DNA of 64,000 nucleotides, taken from Mesorhizobium sp. AR07. GTDB taxonomy: Bacteria > Pseudomonadota > Alphaproteobacteria > Rhizobiales > Rhizobiaceae. The notes under the pieces were generated by a model that was not told the origin of the DNA, ran no database searches, and was given only the letters and a program-made list of their open reading frames with translations. The stretch covers positions 2,790,001 to 2,854,000 of the forward strand of contig NZ_CP080525.1 in NCBI RefSeq assembly GCF_024746815.1, read 5' to 3'. Within the stretch, counting starts at the first letter, position 1. Each line of letters begins with the position of its first letter. Shown piece after piece: positions 27,061 to 35,103 of the stretch. The position numbers and the translations under genes are program-made.

Positions 27061-27717
27061 ATGCTCGCCTACACCACGTCCAGGACCGCGGTTCCATTGC
27101 AGCCTTCGGATCCCCTCCATCCCGCCCTTTCACTGTCGTTTGCACCCACGCAGTCGCAACCCTGCGGCTTCTTTCCTGCCGGGGCGGAGATCTACGCCCA
27201 AGGTGAAAACGCCGGCAGCCTCTATCAGGTCGAGTTCGGCGCCGTCCGCGTCTATCGCCTCCTGGCCGACGGCCGCAGGCAGATCAGCGCTTTTCATCTG
27301 TCGGGAGAAATATTCGGCTTCGTGGCGGATGCTACCCATCACTTCTTCGCCGAGGCGATCTGCGGCACAGGCATTCGTTCATTCCGCCTCGCGACTGGCC
27401 TCGACATGTCCCGCGAGCTTCTGCCTCTCGCATTGCGTGGCTTGATCAGGGCTCAGGAACATCTCCTGGTGCTCGGTCGGCAAAGTGCCATCGAGCGCGT
27501 CGCGGCATTCCTAATCGATATGGCGGAACGCCAAGGTGAACTCAGCCACATCGAACTTCCCATGTCGCGCACCGATATCGGCGACTATCTCGGCCTGACC
27601 ATCGAGACAGTGTCGCGCATCTTCTCGAAGCTCAAGGAGAGAGGCGTCATCCGGCTTCCGTCCTTGCGCACCGTGGAAATCGCGAAATGGGATGCCTTGC
27701 ATGGCATGAGCGAATAA
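27061..27717 (+). CDS. fixK: CRP/FNR-family regulator FixK
   Basis: The 218-residue protein has a cNMP-type effector domain (about 30-145) and a C-terminal winged helix with the FixK/FNR recognition segment LPMSRTDIGDYLGLTIETVSRIFSKLKERG, here named by its core E-T-V-S-R, which reads TTGAT half-sites. The cysteine cluster of the FNR [4Fe-4S] sensor is absent, so it is FixK-like rather than an oxygen sensor itself. GGGAGA precedes ATG 27061. Perfect TTGAT-N4-ATCAA sites in the island (23369, 35017) are likely targets. Input comes from FixL/FixJ through the site at 26973. Confidence 0.93.
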   Translation: MLAYTTSRTAVPLQPSDPLHPALSLSFAPTQSQPCGFFPAGAEIYAQGENAGSLYQVEFGAVRVYRLLADGRRQISAFHLSGEIFGFVADATHHFFAEAICGTGIRSFRLATGLDMSRELLPLALRGLIRAQEHLLVLGRQSAIERVAAFLIDMAERQGELSHIELPMSRTDIGDYLGLTIETVSRIFSKLKERGVIRLPSLRTVEIAKWDALHGMSE

Positions 27718-27891
27718 TCCTCGGAGATCTGACGATGCGTCTTTAACACGGCTGTTTCGGCTTCTTTACTGGGCACATCCAACTTAGGTGCATTTCCAAA
27801 AGTCCATGTGCGCGACCGAGGCCGCCGCTGTCGGTTCTTTCCTTGCGCAATTGCAAAGACTGGCCAAACACCCGCGCGATAGGACCCAAGG
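27718..27891. other. Non-coding stretch after fixK with a degenerate NnrR-like palindrome
   Basis: No gene is supported here. TTGCG-CAAT-TGCAA at 27843-27856 matches the NnrR-type palindrome TTGCG-N4-CGCAA at 9 of 10 positions, but it is 330 bp from the next plus-strand gene, so its role is unclear. Confidence 0.35.
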
Positions 27892-28017
27892 CTAAAGCTG
27901 ACGGGGAGGCGCAACTTTGAGGATCCATCCGAACATGTCCGTCGATGGCCCATCAGCGTCGCTGTCATGTTGAAACACCGGATGCTTCGCGTGGGTTGCC
28001 CGATCGTCAAGCGGCAT
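27892..28017 (-). CDS. Possible 41-residue small protein
   Basis: The frame starts at ATG 28017 with GGGAG six bases upstream, which is a good ribosome site, and encodes MPLDDRATHAKHP...MFGWILKVAPPRQL. No known domain is visible. It is transcribed away from the pseudoazurin gene and could share the symmetric NnrR-type box at 28088-28101. A non-coding origin is not excluded. Confidence 0.35.
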   Translation of the reverse strand: MPLDDRATHAKHPVFQHDSDADGPSTDMFGWILKVAPPRQL

Positions 28018-28087
28018 ACTCAGCTCCCTAACCCGGAAGTCCTGTTGGGGTGCCAGATCGTCATATTTCGATATTTCGTGAGCCAGT

Positions 28088-28101
28088 TTGCGCCAGCGCA
28101 A
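28088..28101. promoter_or_regulatory. NnrR-type box upstream of pseudoazurin gene
   Basis: The perfect palindrome TTTGCGCCAGCGCAAA (28087-28102) contains TTGCG-N4-CGCAA, the motif reported for NnrR-type nitric-oxide regulators in alphaproteobacteria. It lies 74-87 bp upstream of the pseudoazurin ATG. The identical 16-mer occurs upstream of nirK. Confidence 0.7.
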
Positions 28102-28174
28102 ATCGCAACGCCATCCCGTGGCTTAGAAAGCCGCAACGGTTGATGCCGTGATGAACCTAGGAAAGGACTATTCC

Positions 28175-28621
28175 ATGAAACTGCCCCTGATCGCCGCGGC
28201 CATAGCCTTATTCGCTCTGGCCGGTGCAGCGAACGCTGAAGAACACGTCGTCCAGATGCTCAACAAGGGCGAGAAGGGTTCGATGGTCTTCCAGCCCGCT
28301 TACATAAAAGCGGCGCCCGGAGACACGATCAAATTCGTGCCCACAGACAAGTCCCACAATGCCGAAACCATCAAGGGAATGCTGCCCGGCGGCGCTGAAG
28401 CTTTCAAGGGAAAGGCAAGCGAGGAGATCACCGTGACCATGACCAAGGAAGGCGTCTACGGCGTGAAGTGCGCCCCGCACTACGGCATGGGCATGGTTGC
28501 GCTGATCGTCGTCGGCAAGCCGGTGAACCTCGACGCGGCGGAAGCCGTCAAGCAGACCGGCAAGGCCAGAGCGGTGTTTGCGGAGTTGTTCGGCGAAGCG
28601 ACCAAGGCCGCCTCCAACTGA
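28175..28621 (+). CDS. Pseudoazurin, electron donor to nitrite reductase
   Basis: The 148-residue protein has a signal peptide cleaved near residue 21 (ALAGAANA) and a cupredoxin domain with the type-1 copper ligands His61 ([11 protein letters not shown]), Cys99 and His102 (KCAPHYGMG) and Met107. The [11 protein letters not shown] segment and a C-terminal alpha-helical tail are diagnostic of pseudoazurin. It donates electrons to copper nitrite reductase in the periplasm. ATG 28175 was preferred to earlier in-frame starts because AAAGGAC precedes it and the signal peptide begins there. A strong hairpin separates it from nirK. Confidence 0.93.
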   Translation: MKLPLIAAAIALFALAGAANAEEHVVQMLNKGEKGSMVFQPAYIKAAPGDTIKFVPTDKSHNAETIKGMLPGGAEAFKGKASEEITVTMTKEGVYGVKCAPHYGMGMVALIVVGKPVNLDAAEAVKQTGKARAVFAELFGEATKAASN

Positions 28622-28668
28622 CGCTTCCATTATAGATACCCTCCGGTTGGCGATCGCCGGGGGAAAAC

Positions 28669-28701
28669 GGCCGGACGGACCACGGGGGGTCCAGTCCGGC
28701 C
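28669..28701 (+). terminator. Strong hairpin after the pseudoazurin gene
   Basis: GGCCGGAC-GGACC pairs with GGTCC-A-GTCCGGCC around a 6-base loop, giving a 13-bp stem with one bulged A, followed by TATTTC. It lies 48 bases after the stop codon. It should end the pseudoazurin transcript before the separate nirK promoter. Confidence 0.8.
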
Positions 28702-28784
28702 TATTTCATAGGGATCGATGAGTGTACCAGAACGCGATCCTCTCCTCACCTTCAACGCGAAAATCGTATGGAAATGAAGGGCGT

Positions 28785-28798
28785 TTGCGCCAGCGCAA
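28785..28798. promoter_or_regulatory. NnrR-type box upstream of nirK
   Basis: TTGCG-CCAG-CGCAA within the 16-mer TTTGCGCCAGCGCAAA, identical to the site before the pseudoazurin gene. It lies 65-78 bp upstream of the nirK start, an activator position for CRP/FNR-family proteins. Confidence 0.72.
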
Positions 28799-28862
28799 AG
28801 ACGGTCCCCGCAAGCAGGCTAATCTCCGGTCATCAAGTAGCTGACGCACAAGGAGATTGAAA

Positions 28863-29966
28863 TTGCTTACGCGACGTGAAGCTCTGTTGGGATCTGTCCT
28901 TACCGCCGCCGCGGTGGCGACGCTCGGCGCAATGCCGGCTGTGGCCAGCGCCAAGGACGTGGCCGGACTGCCGCGCGAAAAGATCACCCTCGTCGCGCCG
29001 CCCTTCGTCCACGCGCACGACCAGGTGGCCAAGGACGGCCCGAAAGTCGTCGAGTTCACGATGACAATCGAGGAAAAGCCCATCGTCATCGACGCCGATG
29101 GGACGCAGCTCAATGCGATGACCTATAATGGCTCGATCCCCGGTCCCTTGATGGTTGTCCATGAAGGCGACTATCTTGAGCTCACCCTCATCAATCCCGA
29201 CACCAATACGCTTGCGCACAACATCGATTTCCATGCTGCCACCGGCGCGCTCGGTGGCGGCGGACTGACACTGGTCAACCCCGGCGAGCAGGTAACGCTG
29301 CGATTCAAGGCAACGCGCACGGGGACGTTCATCTACCACTGCGCACCCGGCGGACCGATGATCCCGTGGCACGTCGTGTCCGGCATGAGCGGTGCGGTGA
29401 TGGTGCTGCCGCGTGACGGCCTGCGCGACGACAAGGGCAAACCCATCCGTTACGACCGCATCTACTATGTCGGCGAAAACGACTTTTACGTCCCCCGCGA
29501 CGAGCAGGGGAAATTCAAGAAATACGATACAGCCGGCGACAACTATGATGACACCGTCAAGGTCATGCGCGGGTTGATTCCGACCCATGTCGTATTCAAT
29601 GGCAAGGCAGGATCGCTGACCGGCGACAATGCCATGAAGGCGAAAGTCGGCGAGACTGTCCTGATCGTCCATTCGCAAGCCAACCGCGATACGCGGCCGC
29701 ATCTGATCGGCGGCCATGGCGATTATGTCTGGGAACAAGGCAAGTTCGCCAACCCTCCCGCAAAGGATCTGGAAACCTGGTTCATTCGCGGCGGCTCGGC
29801 CGGCTCGGCCCTCTATACGTTCCTGCAGCCGGGCATTTACGCCTATGTGAACCACAATCTGATCGAGGCTGTGGAACTCGGCGCGACCGCACATTTTACC
29901 GTCGATGGAGCCTGGAATGACGACCTGATGACGCAGGTCGAAGCCCCAAGGGCCATTACGGCGTAG
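28863..29966 (+). CDS. nirK: Copper-containing nitrite reductase NirK
   Basis: The 367-residue periplasmic enzyme reduces nitrite to nitric oxide. A Tat signal ([16 protein letters not shown]) opens the protein, followed by two cupredoxin domains. Copper ligands are visible as His119 and His124 ([12 protein letters not shown]), His159 and Cys160 (FIYHCAPGG), His170 and Met175 (WHVVSGMSG); the second-domain His lies in HLIGGHGDY or [17 protein letters not shown] is one base before an in-frame TTG at 28857 but seven bases before the TTG at 28863, so 28863 is the better start. An NnrR-type box lies upstream; nirV follows. Confidence 0.96.
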   Translation: MLTRREALLGSVLTAAAVATLGAMPAVASAKDVAGLPREKITLVAPPFVHAHDQVAKDGPKVVEFTMTIEEKPIVIDADGTQLNAMTYNGSIPGPLMVVHEGDYLELTLINPDTNTLAHNIDFHAATGALGGGGLTLVNPGEQVTLRFKATRTGTFIYHCAPGGPMIPWHVVSGMSGAVMVLPRDGLRDDKGKPIRYDRIYYVGENDFYVPRDEQGKFKKYDTAGDNYDDTVKVMRGLIPTHVVFNGKAGSLTGDNAMKAKVGETVLIVHSQANRDTRPHLIGGHGDYVWEQGKFANPPAKDLETWFIRGGSAGSALYTFLQPGIYAYVNHNLIEAVELGATAHFTVDGAWNDDLMTQVEAPRAITA

Positions 29967-29997
29967 CAACAGGGATCCGATCCTGAACATCGACGAG

Positions 29998-30020
29998 ACC
30001 TTGCGCCATCTGTGCAAGGT
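29998..30020 (+). other. Inverted repeat between nirK and nirV
   Basis: ACCTTGC and GCAAGGT pair perfectly around a 9-base loop. It starts 31 bases after the nirK stop and ends 24 bases before the nirV ATG. It lacks a T-tract and may be an attenuating or mRNA-stabilising stem that sets the nirK to nirV ratio. Confidence 0.4.
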
Positions 30021-30043
30021 CGCGTGGCTCTGGACGAAATGCC

Positions 30044-30907
30044 ATGTCTTTCAATCCCATCATAGCCCTCGGAAGCATCGCGACTGCCGCGCTGATCGTC
30101 ATGGGCGCGACCAGCGTGTTAGATCGGTTGGCCGGTTCGCTCGTGGCGGACCCCGAACTTGTGACCCTCGCGCCCGGATCGTTCGACCATCCTCAACCAG
30201 GTGAATTCCTCGGGGAAGGCCATCCTGTCGCGGCGCCGCGGATCCTGGCAAAGGTCATTGGTCCGCTGAAAATCATGAAATACCAAGTGAGTGCATCGGA
30301 ATACGGACGTTGCGTGACGGCAGGCAGTTGCAAGGCGGCTGATACTCCGGGCAGCGGCAATTTTCCGGTCACCGGGGTAAGCCACATCGACGCCGAAGCC
30401 TATACGATCTGGCTGTCGGCCCAGACGGGCGCGACATGGCGGCTTCCGACAGACGCGGAATGGGCCTACGCCGCCGGCGAACGGTTCCGAAGCGACATCG
30501 AGGGTGGTGCCGGCGACCCCGACAATCCGGCGCGGCGCTGGCTTGCCCAGTATCGCACCGAGGCTTCGCTTGGACGGAAATCTGATCCTGAGCCAAGGGC
30601 TCAAGGGGCGTTTGGTATCAACTCAAAAGGATTGGCGGACGTCGCAGGCAATGTCTGGGAGTGGACATCGACCTGCTACGTCCATGCAGCGATAGCCGCC
30701 AATGGCATCAGCATTGTGAGTTCGATCGACAATTGCGGGGTGCATGTCGTTGAGGGGTTCCACCGCACATACATGTCCAACTTCATCCGGGACGGGAAAA
30801 GTGGCGGCTGCGCGGTCGGCACGCCGCCCGACAATCTGGGTTTCCGGCTTGTCCGCGAACGCCTCAACGTCGTGCGAGCCGCCCTGCGGCATCTTGGATT
30901 CTCTTGA
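30044..30907 (+). CDS. nirV: NirV, formylglycine-generating-enzyme-like protein
   Basis: The 287-residue protein has an N-terminal membrane anchor (IIALGSIATAALIVMG) and an FGE-sulfatase (SUMF1) domain. The family motifs are MKYQVSASEYGRCVTAG near 82, VSHIDAEAYTIWLSAQTG near 110, WRLPTDAEWAYAAG near 131, DVAGNVWEWTSTCY near 196 and NLGFRLVRE near the end. NirV is widely found after nirK in denitrifiers; its exact role is not settled. The gene is 77 bases after nirK and probably cotranscribed. Confidence 0.9.
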   Translation: MSFNPIIALGSIATAALIVMGATSVLDRLAGSLVADPELVTLAPGSFDHPQPGEFLGEGHPVAAPRILAKVIGPLKIMKYQVSASEYGRCVTAGSCKAADTPGSGNFPVTGVSHIDAEAYTIWLSAQTGATWRLPTDAEWAYAAGERFRSDIEGGAGDPDNPARRWLAQYRTEASLGRKSDPEPRAQGAFGINSKGLADVAGNVWEWTSTCYVHAAIAANGISIVSSIDNCGVHVVEGFHRTYMSNFIRDGKSGGCAVGTPPDNLGFRLVRERLNVVRAALRHLGFS

Positions 30908-30967
30908 CCCGTGGATGCCGCGTTTCGAGGCGAGAATCGGAAGAGAGCACAAGCCGAAAGGACTAAC

Positions 30968-31411
30968 ATGAACTCATCTGCCATCGATCAGGCGCGACCG
31001 ACCGCCGAGCAGCCTCTGGCTGATCTGGGAGTTGACCGGACGAGCATTGGCGCGCTGGTCCGCGAATTCTATTCCAGACTGCGAAAAAACGACCGGCTCG
31101 GGCCGATCTTCGCGCGCGAGATCACCGGCGACTGGGAGCCGCACCTTGAGAAAATGACCGATTTCTGGTGTTCCGTCATTCTCAAAACGGGCGACTATCA
31201 CGGACGGCCGGTGCCTGCGCATTTGAAACTCAAGGATGTGACCGAGGCCGATTTCGATATCTGGCTAGGCATCTTCGGTGAGACAGCAACGGCGCTCTTT
31301 GTCTCGGAAACGGCTGCGGTATTTGTCGATCGCGCTGAACGCATTGCGAAAAGCCTGAAGCTGGCGATGTTCTTCCACGCCGGCCCAGTTCCGGTGGTTC
31401 GCGATCGGTAA
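30968..31411 (+). CDS. Group III truncated haemoglobin
   Basis: The 147-residue protein has a short variable N-terminus and then the 2/2 globin fold: IGALVREFYSRLRKNDRLGPIFAREI, WEPHLEKMTDFWCSVILKTGDYHGRPVPAHLKL, here cited by FYSRLR, PIF, WEPHL and GRPVPAHLKL. The His in PAHLKL is the likely proximal haem ligand. Group III truncated haemoglobins bind oxygen and nitric oxide and occur near nitrogen-oxide genes. ATG 30968 was chosen because AAAGGAC precedes it. It follows nirV by 60 bases, so detoxification of NirK-made NO is a reasonable role. Confidence 0.88.
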   Translation: MNSSAIDQARPTAEQPLADLGVDRTSIGALVREFYSRLRKNDRLGPIFAREITGDWEPHLEKMTDFWCSVILKTGDYHGRPVPAHLKLKDVTEADFDIWLGIFGETATALFVSETAAVFVDRAERIAKSLKLAMFFHAGPVPVVRDR

Positions 31412-31512
31412 GTGCCGAGCCGAGACAGGAATGATTTCGTGGCTCAAGGCAATCACCCAGGGGGAGATCGTCTTACGATGAAGCTTGCAGGCAGCGGAAA
31501 GCCGCCCGTCGC

Positions 31513-33168
31513 TCAAGCAGTCTCCAGCCGTCCATCGACGATACGAAGTATGCGATCAGCCGCACCCAGCGGCAGTGCGGCATGCGTGGCAAGGATGACG
31601 GTACGGCCCGCCGTTGCCGTGTTGAGATCGGCCAGGAATGCCAGCTCTGCTTCCCGATCGAGACCCGATGTCGGCTCGTCAAAGGCGAGGATCTCCGCTT
31701 CCGACAGCAGCGTCCGCGCCAGGCAAAGCCGACGTGCTTGACCGACGGACAAGGTTCGCCCGGTTTCGCCAATGAATGCGCTGAGCCCCTCGGGCAGCCC
31801 ACGCACGAAATCCGCAAGCCGGGCGCTGGCCAGCGCATGCCAGAGTGCGGCATCGCTTGCTCCGGCACGGCCAATCAAAAGATTCTCGCGGATGGTCCCC
31901 AGCACAACAGGCGAGTCCTGGCTCAACAACGAAACCCTCTCGTGCAGATCACGCTGGGCGACGGTGCGGATGTCCGCGCCGCCGATGGAGATCGTTCCGG
32001 CTTGTGGGTCGTGCAGGCGCAACAGCAGAGCGAGGACGGTCGACTTTCCCGAACCGCTCGGGCCGATGATCGCGATACGGCTGCCCTGCTTCACGCAAAG
32101 GTCGAGGCCACGCAACACAGGGCGTCGGGGGTCGTGACCGAAGGTGACGCTTTCAAAGCGCACGTCGCCGTTGGGCAAGCGTTGCCGACAGACCGGGTCA
32201 TTGACCATGGGCTTGCTGGTCGAGATGGCCTTGAGCCTTGTGGCGGCGGCGGCGGAGACACCCAATCTGGCCACGCCGCGGACGACCGCGCCGATTGCCT
32301 CGAAGCTGGCGATGGTGCCGAGTAGCAGACCCGCCAGAAGTGGACCGTTAATTGCACCGGCGTGAACGGCGGCAATGCCGAACCATAGCACGCTTATCAT
32401 CGCGGCACCCGCAAGCGCCTGGGTGACTGCTGCCGCCAGCGTGCCGGCCATTCCCAATCGGCGCCGCGCGGATGCGAGCCGCGCCGCCGAACCCGCAAAG
32501 GATGCACGCGCCGTCCTCGTTTCACCAAAGGCGATCAGGTCGGCGTGACCGTCAATGCCATCCAGCACTGCGATGCGCGCCTCAGCGGACGCTTCGACGA
32601 GCTCCGTTCCCATGCGACGAGATGCCAGGATCAGCACGACCGGCATGGCCAGGACGGCGAGGCCAACCAATACGGCATAGGAAAGGCCCGCCGCGGGGAT
32701 GAAAGCCCACAACGCGGTCGCCATGCCCGTACCAAGCACAAGCGCGGCGAGCATGGGACCGATGGCGACAAGAAATACCGTATCCAGCGCATCGACGTCA
32801 GCGGTCAGGCGACTGACGAGATCGCCATGGCGAAGGCTGCGATCGGCCAGCGGCACGCGTGGAAACAGGCTGGCAAACAGCCATCCCCGCAGATCGGCCA
32901 GAAGGCGCAGGGTCGTGTCGTGACCGAAGACCTTCTCGCCATAGCGCGACAGGATTCGAATGAAGGACAGCCCGCGTATCAGTGAGGATGGACCGAACAG
33001 GTTGAAACTCGCGGCGGCCGTTGTCAGCGCCGCCGCCGTCAGGAACCAGCCGGAAACCGAAAGAAGCGCAATCCCGGCGGCGAGCGTGAGGATGGACAAC
33101 AACAGCGTCCACCCCAGTCGCGCGACGTGGCGCTGAAACAAGGGGCGGAAGAACCAGAACGCCGTCAT
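31513..33168 (-). CDS. cydC: CydC, cysteine/glutathione ABC exporter subunit for cytochrome bd assembly
   Basis: The 551-residue half-transporter has six membrane helices (about 20-300) and an ATPase domain (about 335-545): Walker A IIGPSGSGKST near 365, signature LSVGQARRLCLAR near 470, Walker B ILAFDEPTSGLD near 493. With CydD it forms a heterodimer that exports cysteine or glutathione and is needed for cytochrome bd maturation. The ATG overlaps the cydD stop by 4 bases. It lies on the strand opposite cydAB with a shared FNR-box promoter region. Confidence 0.92.
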   Translation of the reverse strand: MTAFWFFRPLFQRHVARLGWTLLLSILTLAAGIALLSVSGWFLTAAALTTAAASFNLFGPSSLIRGLSFIRILSRYGEKVFGHDTTLRLLADLRGWLFASLFPRVPLADRSLRHGDLVSRLTADVDALDTVFLVAIGPMLAALVLGTGMATALWAFIPAAGLSYAVLVGLAVLAMPVVLILASRRMGTELVEASAEARIAVLDGIDGHADLIAFGETRTARASFAGSAARLASARRRLGMAGTLAAAVTQALAGAAMISVLWFGIAAVHAGAINGPLLAGLLLGTIASFEAIGAVVRGVARLGVSAAAATRLKAISTSKPMVNDPVCRQRLPNGDVRFESVTFGHDPRRPVLRGLDLCVKQGSRIAIIGPSGSGKSTVLALLLRLHDPQAGTISIGGADIRTVAQRDLHERVSLLSQDSPVVLGTIRENLLIGRAGASDAALWHALASARLADFVRGLPEGLSAFIGETGRTLSVGQARRLCLARTLLSEAEILAFDEPTSGLDREAELAFLADLNTATAGRTVILATHAALPLGAADRILRIVDGRLETA

Positions 33169-34937
33169 GCCACGCTCTCCAATGCCACTGCCGGCCGCGC
33201 GGCACGCACATGCGGCCCCGGCAGGACCTTCGCCCCGACAATCCTGTAAACGTTGCCCATCCGCGCGGCGACGGCCGCCGAATGCGTTGCCACGATCATC
33301 GTCCTGCCGACAGCGAACGCCATCAGGGCATCGAGGACCTGAGTCTCAGTCTCGGCATCAAGATGCGCGGTGGGCTCGTCGAGAAGGATGAGGCCGGGGT
33401 CGCGCAGGAAAATCCGGGCAAGCGCCACGCGATGCGCCTCGCCGCCCGAAAGCCCGATACCACCCTCCCCGATCAGCGTATCGAGGCGATCCGGCAACGC
33501 GATCGCGAAAGGCAGCACCTCGGCGCGCCGGGCGGCTTCGTGTATTTCGGCATCACTGGCGGACCTACAACCCAGTCTTATGTTTTCGGCGATCGTGCCG
33601 TGGAACAAGCGCGGCCGCTGGCCAAGAAAGGCGATACGCGCCCGCAATTCAGGCTCAGCAATGTCAGCAAGGTCCCGACCGTCCAGCCGGATCGTGCCAT
33701 CGACCTCCCGCATGCGGGCAATGGCCTCGAGCAGCGTCGACTTGCCGATGCCGCTCTCGCCGACCAGCGCCACATGTCGCCCAGCAGGGATCAGGAGCGA
33801 CGTGCTGTCGATGACGAGGCGGCGAGAGTCCGGGGTGCGCAAGGAAACGCTGTCCATATCCACGGCAACTGGCGCGGCTGACGGGCCTGTGAAAGGCCGC
33901 TGACTGATCGCTTCGGGCGTGGCGAATTCCGGCAGGCCGTCGAATTGCCTGGCCAGTTCAGCCACCGCCGCCTTGGCAGCGGCACGGTCATGATAATGCG
34001 CCGCCAGCAGTCGCAGCGGCTGATAGACTTCCGGTGCCATCAAAAGGCAGAACAGCCCTGCCTGAAGCGTCAGCACCGAAGGGCGAAGATCGACGAAGCC
34101 GAGGAAGGTCAGACCGACATACAACGCCACCCCTGCCACTCCGAGTGCCGCGAAAAACTCCAGCACCGCGGACGACAGGAAGGCGATCTTGAGGACAGCC
34201 AGGGTGCGCAAACGCAGACCCTCGCTCGCCAGCATCACCGCACGGGTCTCGCTTTCGGCGCGGCCAAACAGCTTCAGGGTCACGATTGCGCGCAAGCGAT
34301 CGGCGAACAGGCCGGACAGACGCGTAAACGCTTCGGCTTGCGCCCGGCTGGCGGCTTCGGCGCCCCAACCAACCAGTGCCATGAAAAGCGGGATCATCGG
34401 TGCGGTGACAAGAAAGAGCAGGCCCACGACCCAGTCGAAGGGCAGAACCATGACGGCGAAGGCGAGCGGCAGGATCGCCGCCTGTGCCATCGCCGGCAGG
34501 AAGCGGACAAGGAAGCCATCCAGGGATTCGATCTGGTCAATGATTGCCGAACTCAGCGCTCCCGATGACCGGGCGGCCGTCCAGTCGGGCCTGTGATCGA
34601 GCAAGGTCGCGTGAAATGCCGATCGCAGCAAGAACTTGATGCGCTCAGCGGCCACGATGCCGCAGCGCTCGGCTACGATCACAAGCCCAATGCGAACGGC
34701 GAAAAGGCCGGCAATGCCTAGCACGGGCGTCAGCAGAGCATGCGGCGAAGCGCCTTCGACGATCGCGCGATGAAGAACCGAAGCAAGAAGATAGGCCTGC
34801 CCGACCAGCAGCAAGCCCGAAATCAGAGGCAGCGCGACCGCGACGGCCATCGGGGCACGCGCGTGCCGCCACAGACGCATCATCCAGCGCCCTTGGTCGC
34901 GGAACGCCTCAGTCTGTTTTGAGCCTGTCTGCTGCAT
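33165..34937 (-). CDS. cydD: CydD, partner ABC exporter subunit
   Basis: The 590-residue half-transporter starts with six membrane segments and ends in an ATPase domain with Walker A LVGESGIGKSTLLEAI near 395, signature LSGGEAHRVALAR near 498 and Walker B LILLDEPTAHLD near 520. It pairs with CydC, encoded next with a 4-base overlap. The gene diverges from cydA; the 166-bp gap has a perfect FNR/FixK box 80-94 bp from this start, so assembly factor and oxidase can be induced together. Confidence 0.92.
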   Translation of the reverse strand: MQQTGSKQTEAFRDQGRWMMRLWRHARAPMAVAVALPLISGLLLVGQAYLLASVLHRAIVEGASPHALLTPVLGIAGLFAVRIGLVIVAERCGIVAAERIKFLLRSAFHATLLDHRPDWTAARSSGALSSAIIDQIESLDGFLVRFLPAMAQAAILPLAFAVMVLPFDWVVGLLFLVTAPMIPLFMALVGWGAEAASRAQAEAFTRLSGLFADRLRAIVTLKLFGRAESETRAVMLASEGLRLRTLAVLKIAFLSSAVLEFFAALGVAGVALYVGLTFLGFVDLRPSVLTLQAGLFCLLMAPEVYQPLRLLAAHYHDRAAAKAAVAELARQFDGLPEFATPEAISQRPFTGPSAAPVAVDMDSVSLRTPDSRRLVIDSTSLLIPAGRHVALVGESGIGKSTLLEAIARMREVDGTIRLDGRDLADIAEPELRARIAFLGQRPRLFHGTIAENIRLGCRSASDAEIHEAARRAEVLPFAIALPDRLDTLIGEGGIGLSGGEAHRVALARIFLRDPGLILLDEPTAHLDAETETQVLDALMAFAVGRTMIVATHSAAVAARMGNVYRIVGAKVLPGPHVRAARPAVALESVA

Positions 34938-35016
34938 TCCGCTTGCCCTGCTGTCACGGCACCGATCCGCACGTTGCCACCGGTAAAGCTATTGCCCCCA
35001 GGCGCGGCGGATCGCT

Positions 35017-35030
35017 TTGATCGAGATCAA
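35017..35030. promoter_or_regulatory. Perfect FNR/FixK box between cydDC and cydABX
   Basis: TTGAT-CGAG-ATCAA matches the FNR/FixK consensus exactly. It is 74 bp upstream of the cydA ATG and 80 bp upstream of the cydD ATG, nearly midway between the divergent genes. Confidence 0.82.
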
Positions 35031-35103
35031 TGCCGGTCCCATCGCCACGGCCTAGCTGAAGAGACGCCCGGCAAACGGCCGGCATCAATCGGGGCAGGCA
35101 GGC

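Noticed and set aside
28833..30017. Minus-strand frame of 394 codons
   Set aside because: It lies entirely antisense to nirK, whose copper ligands and signal peptide are unambiguous.
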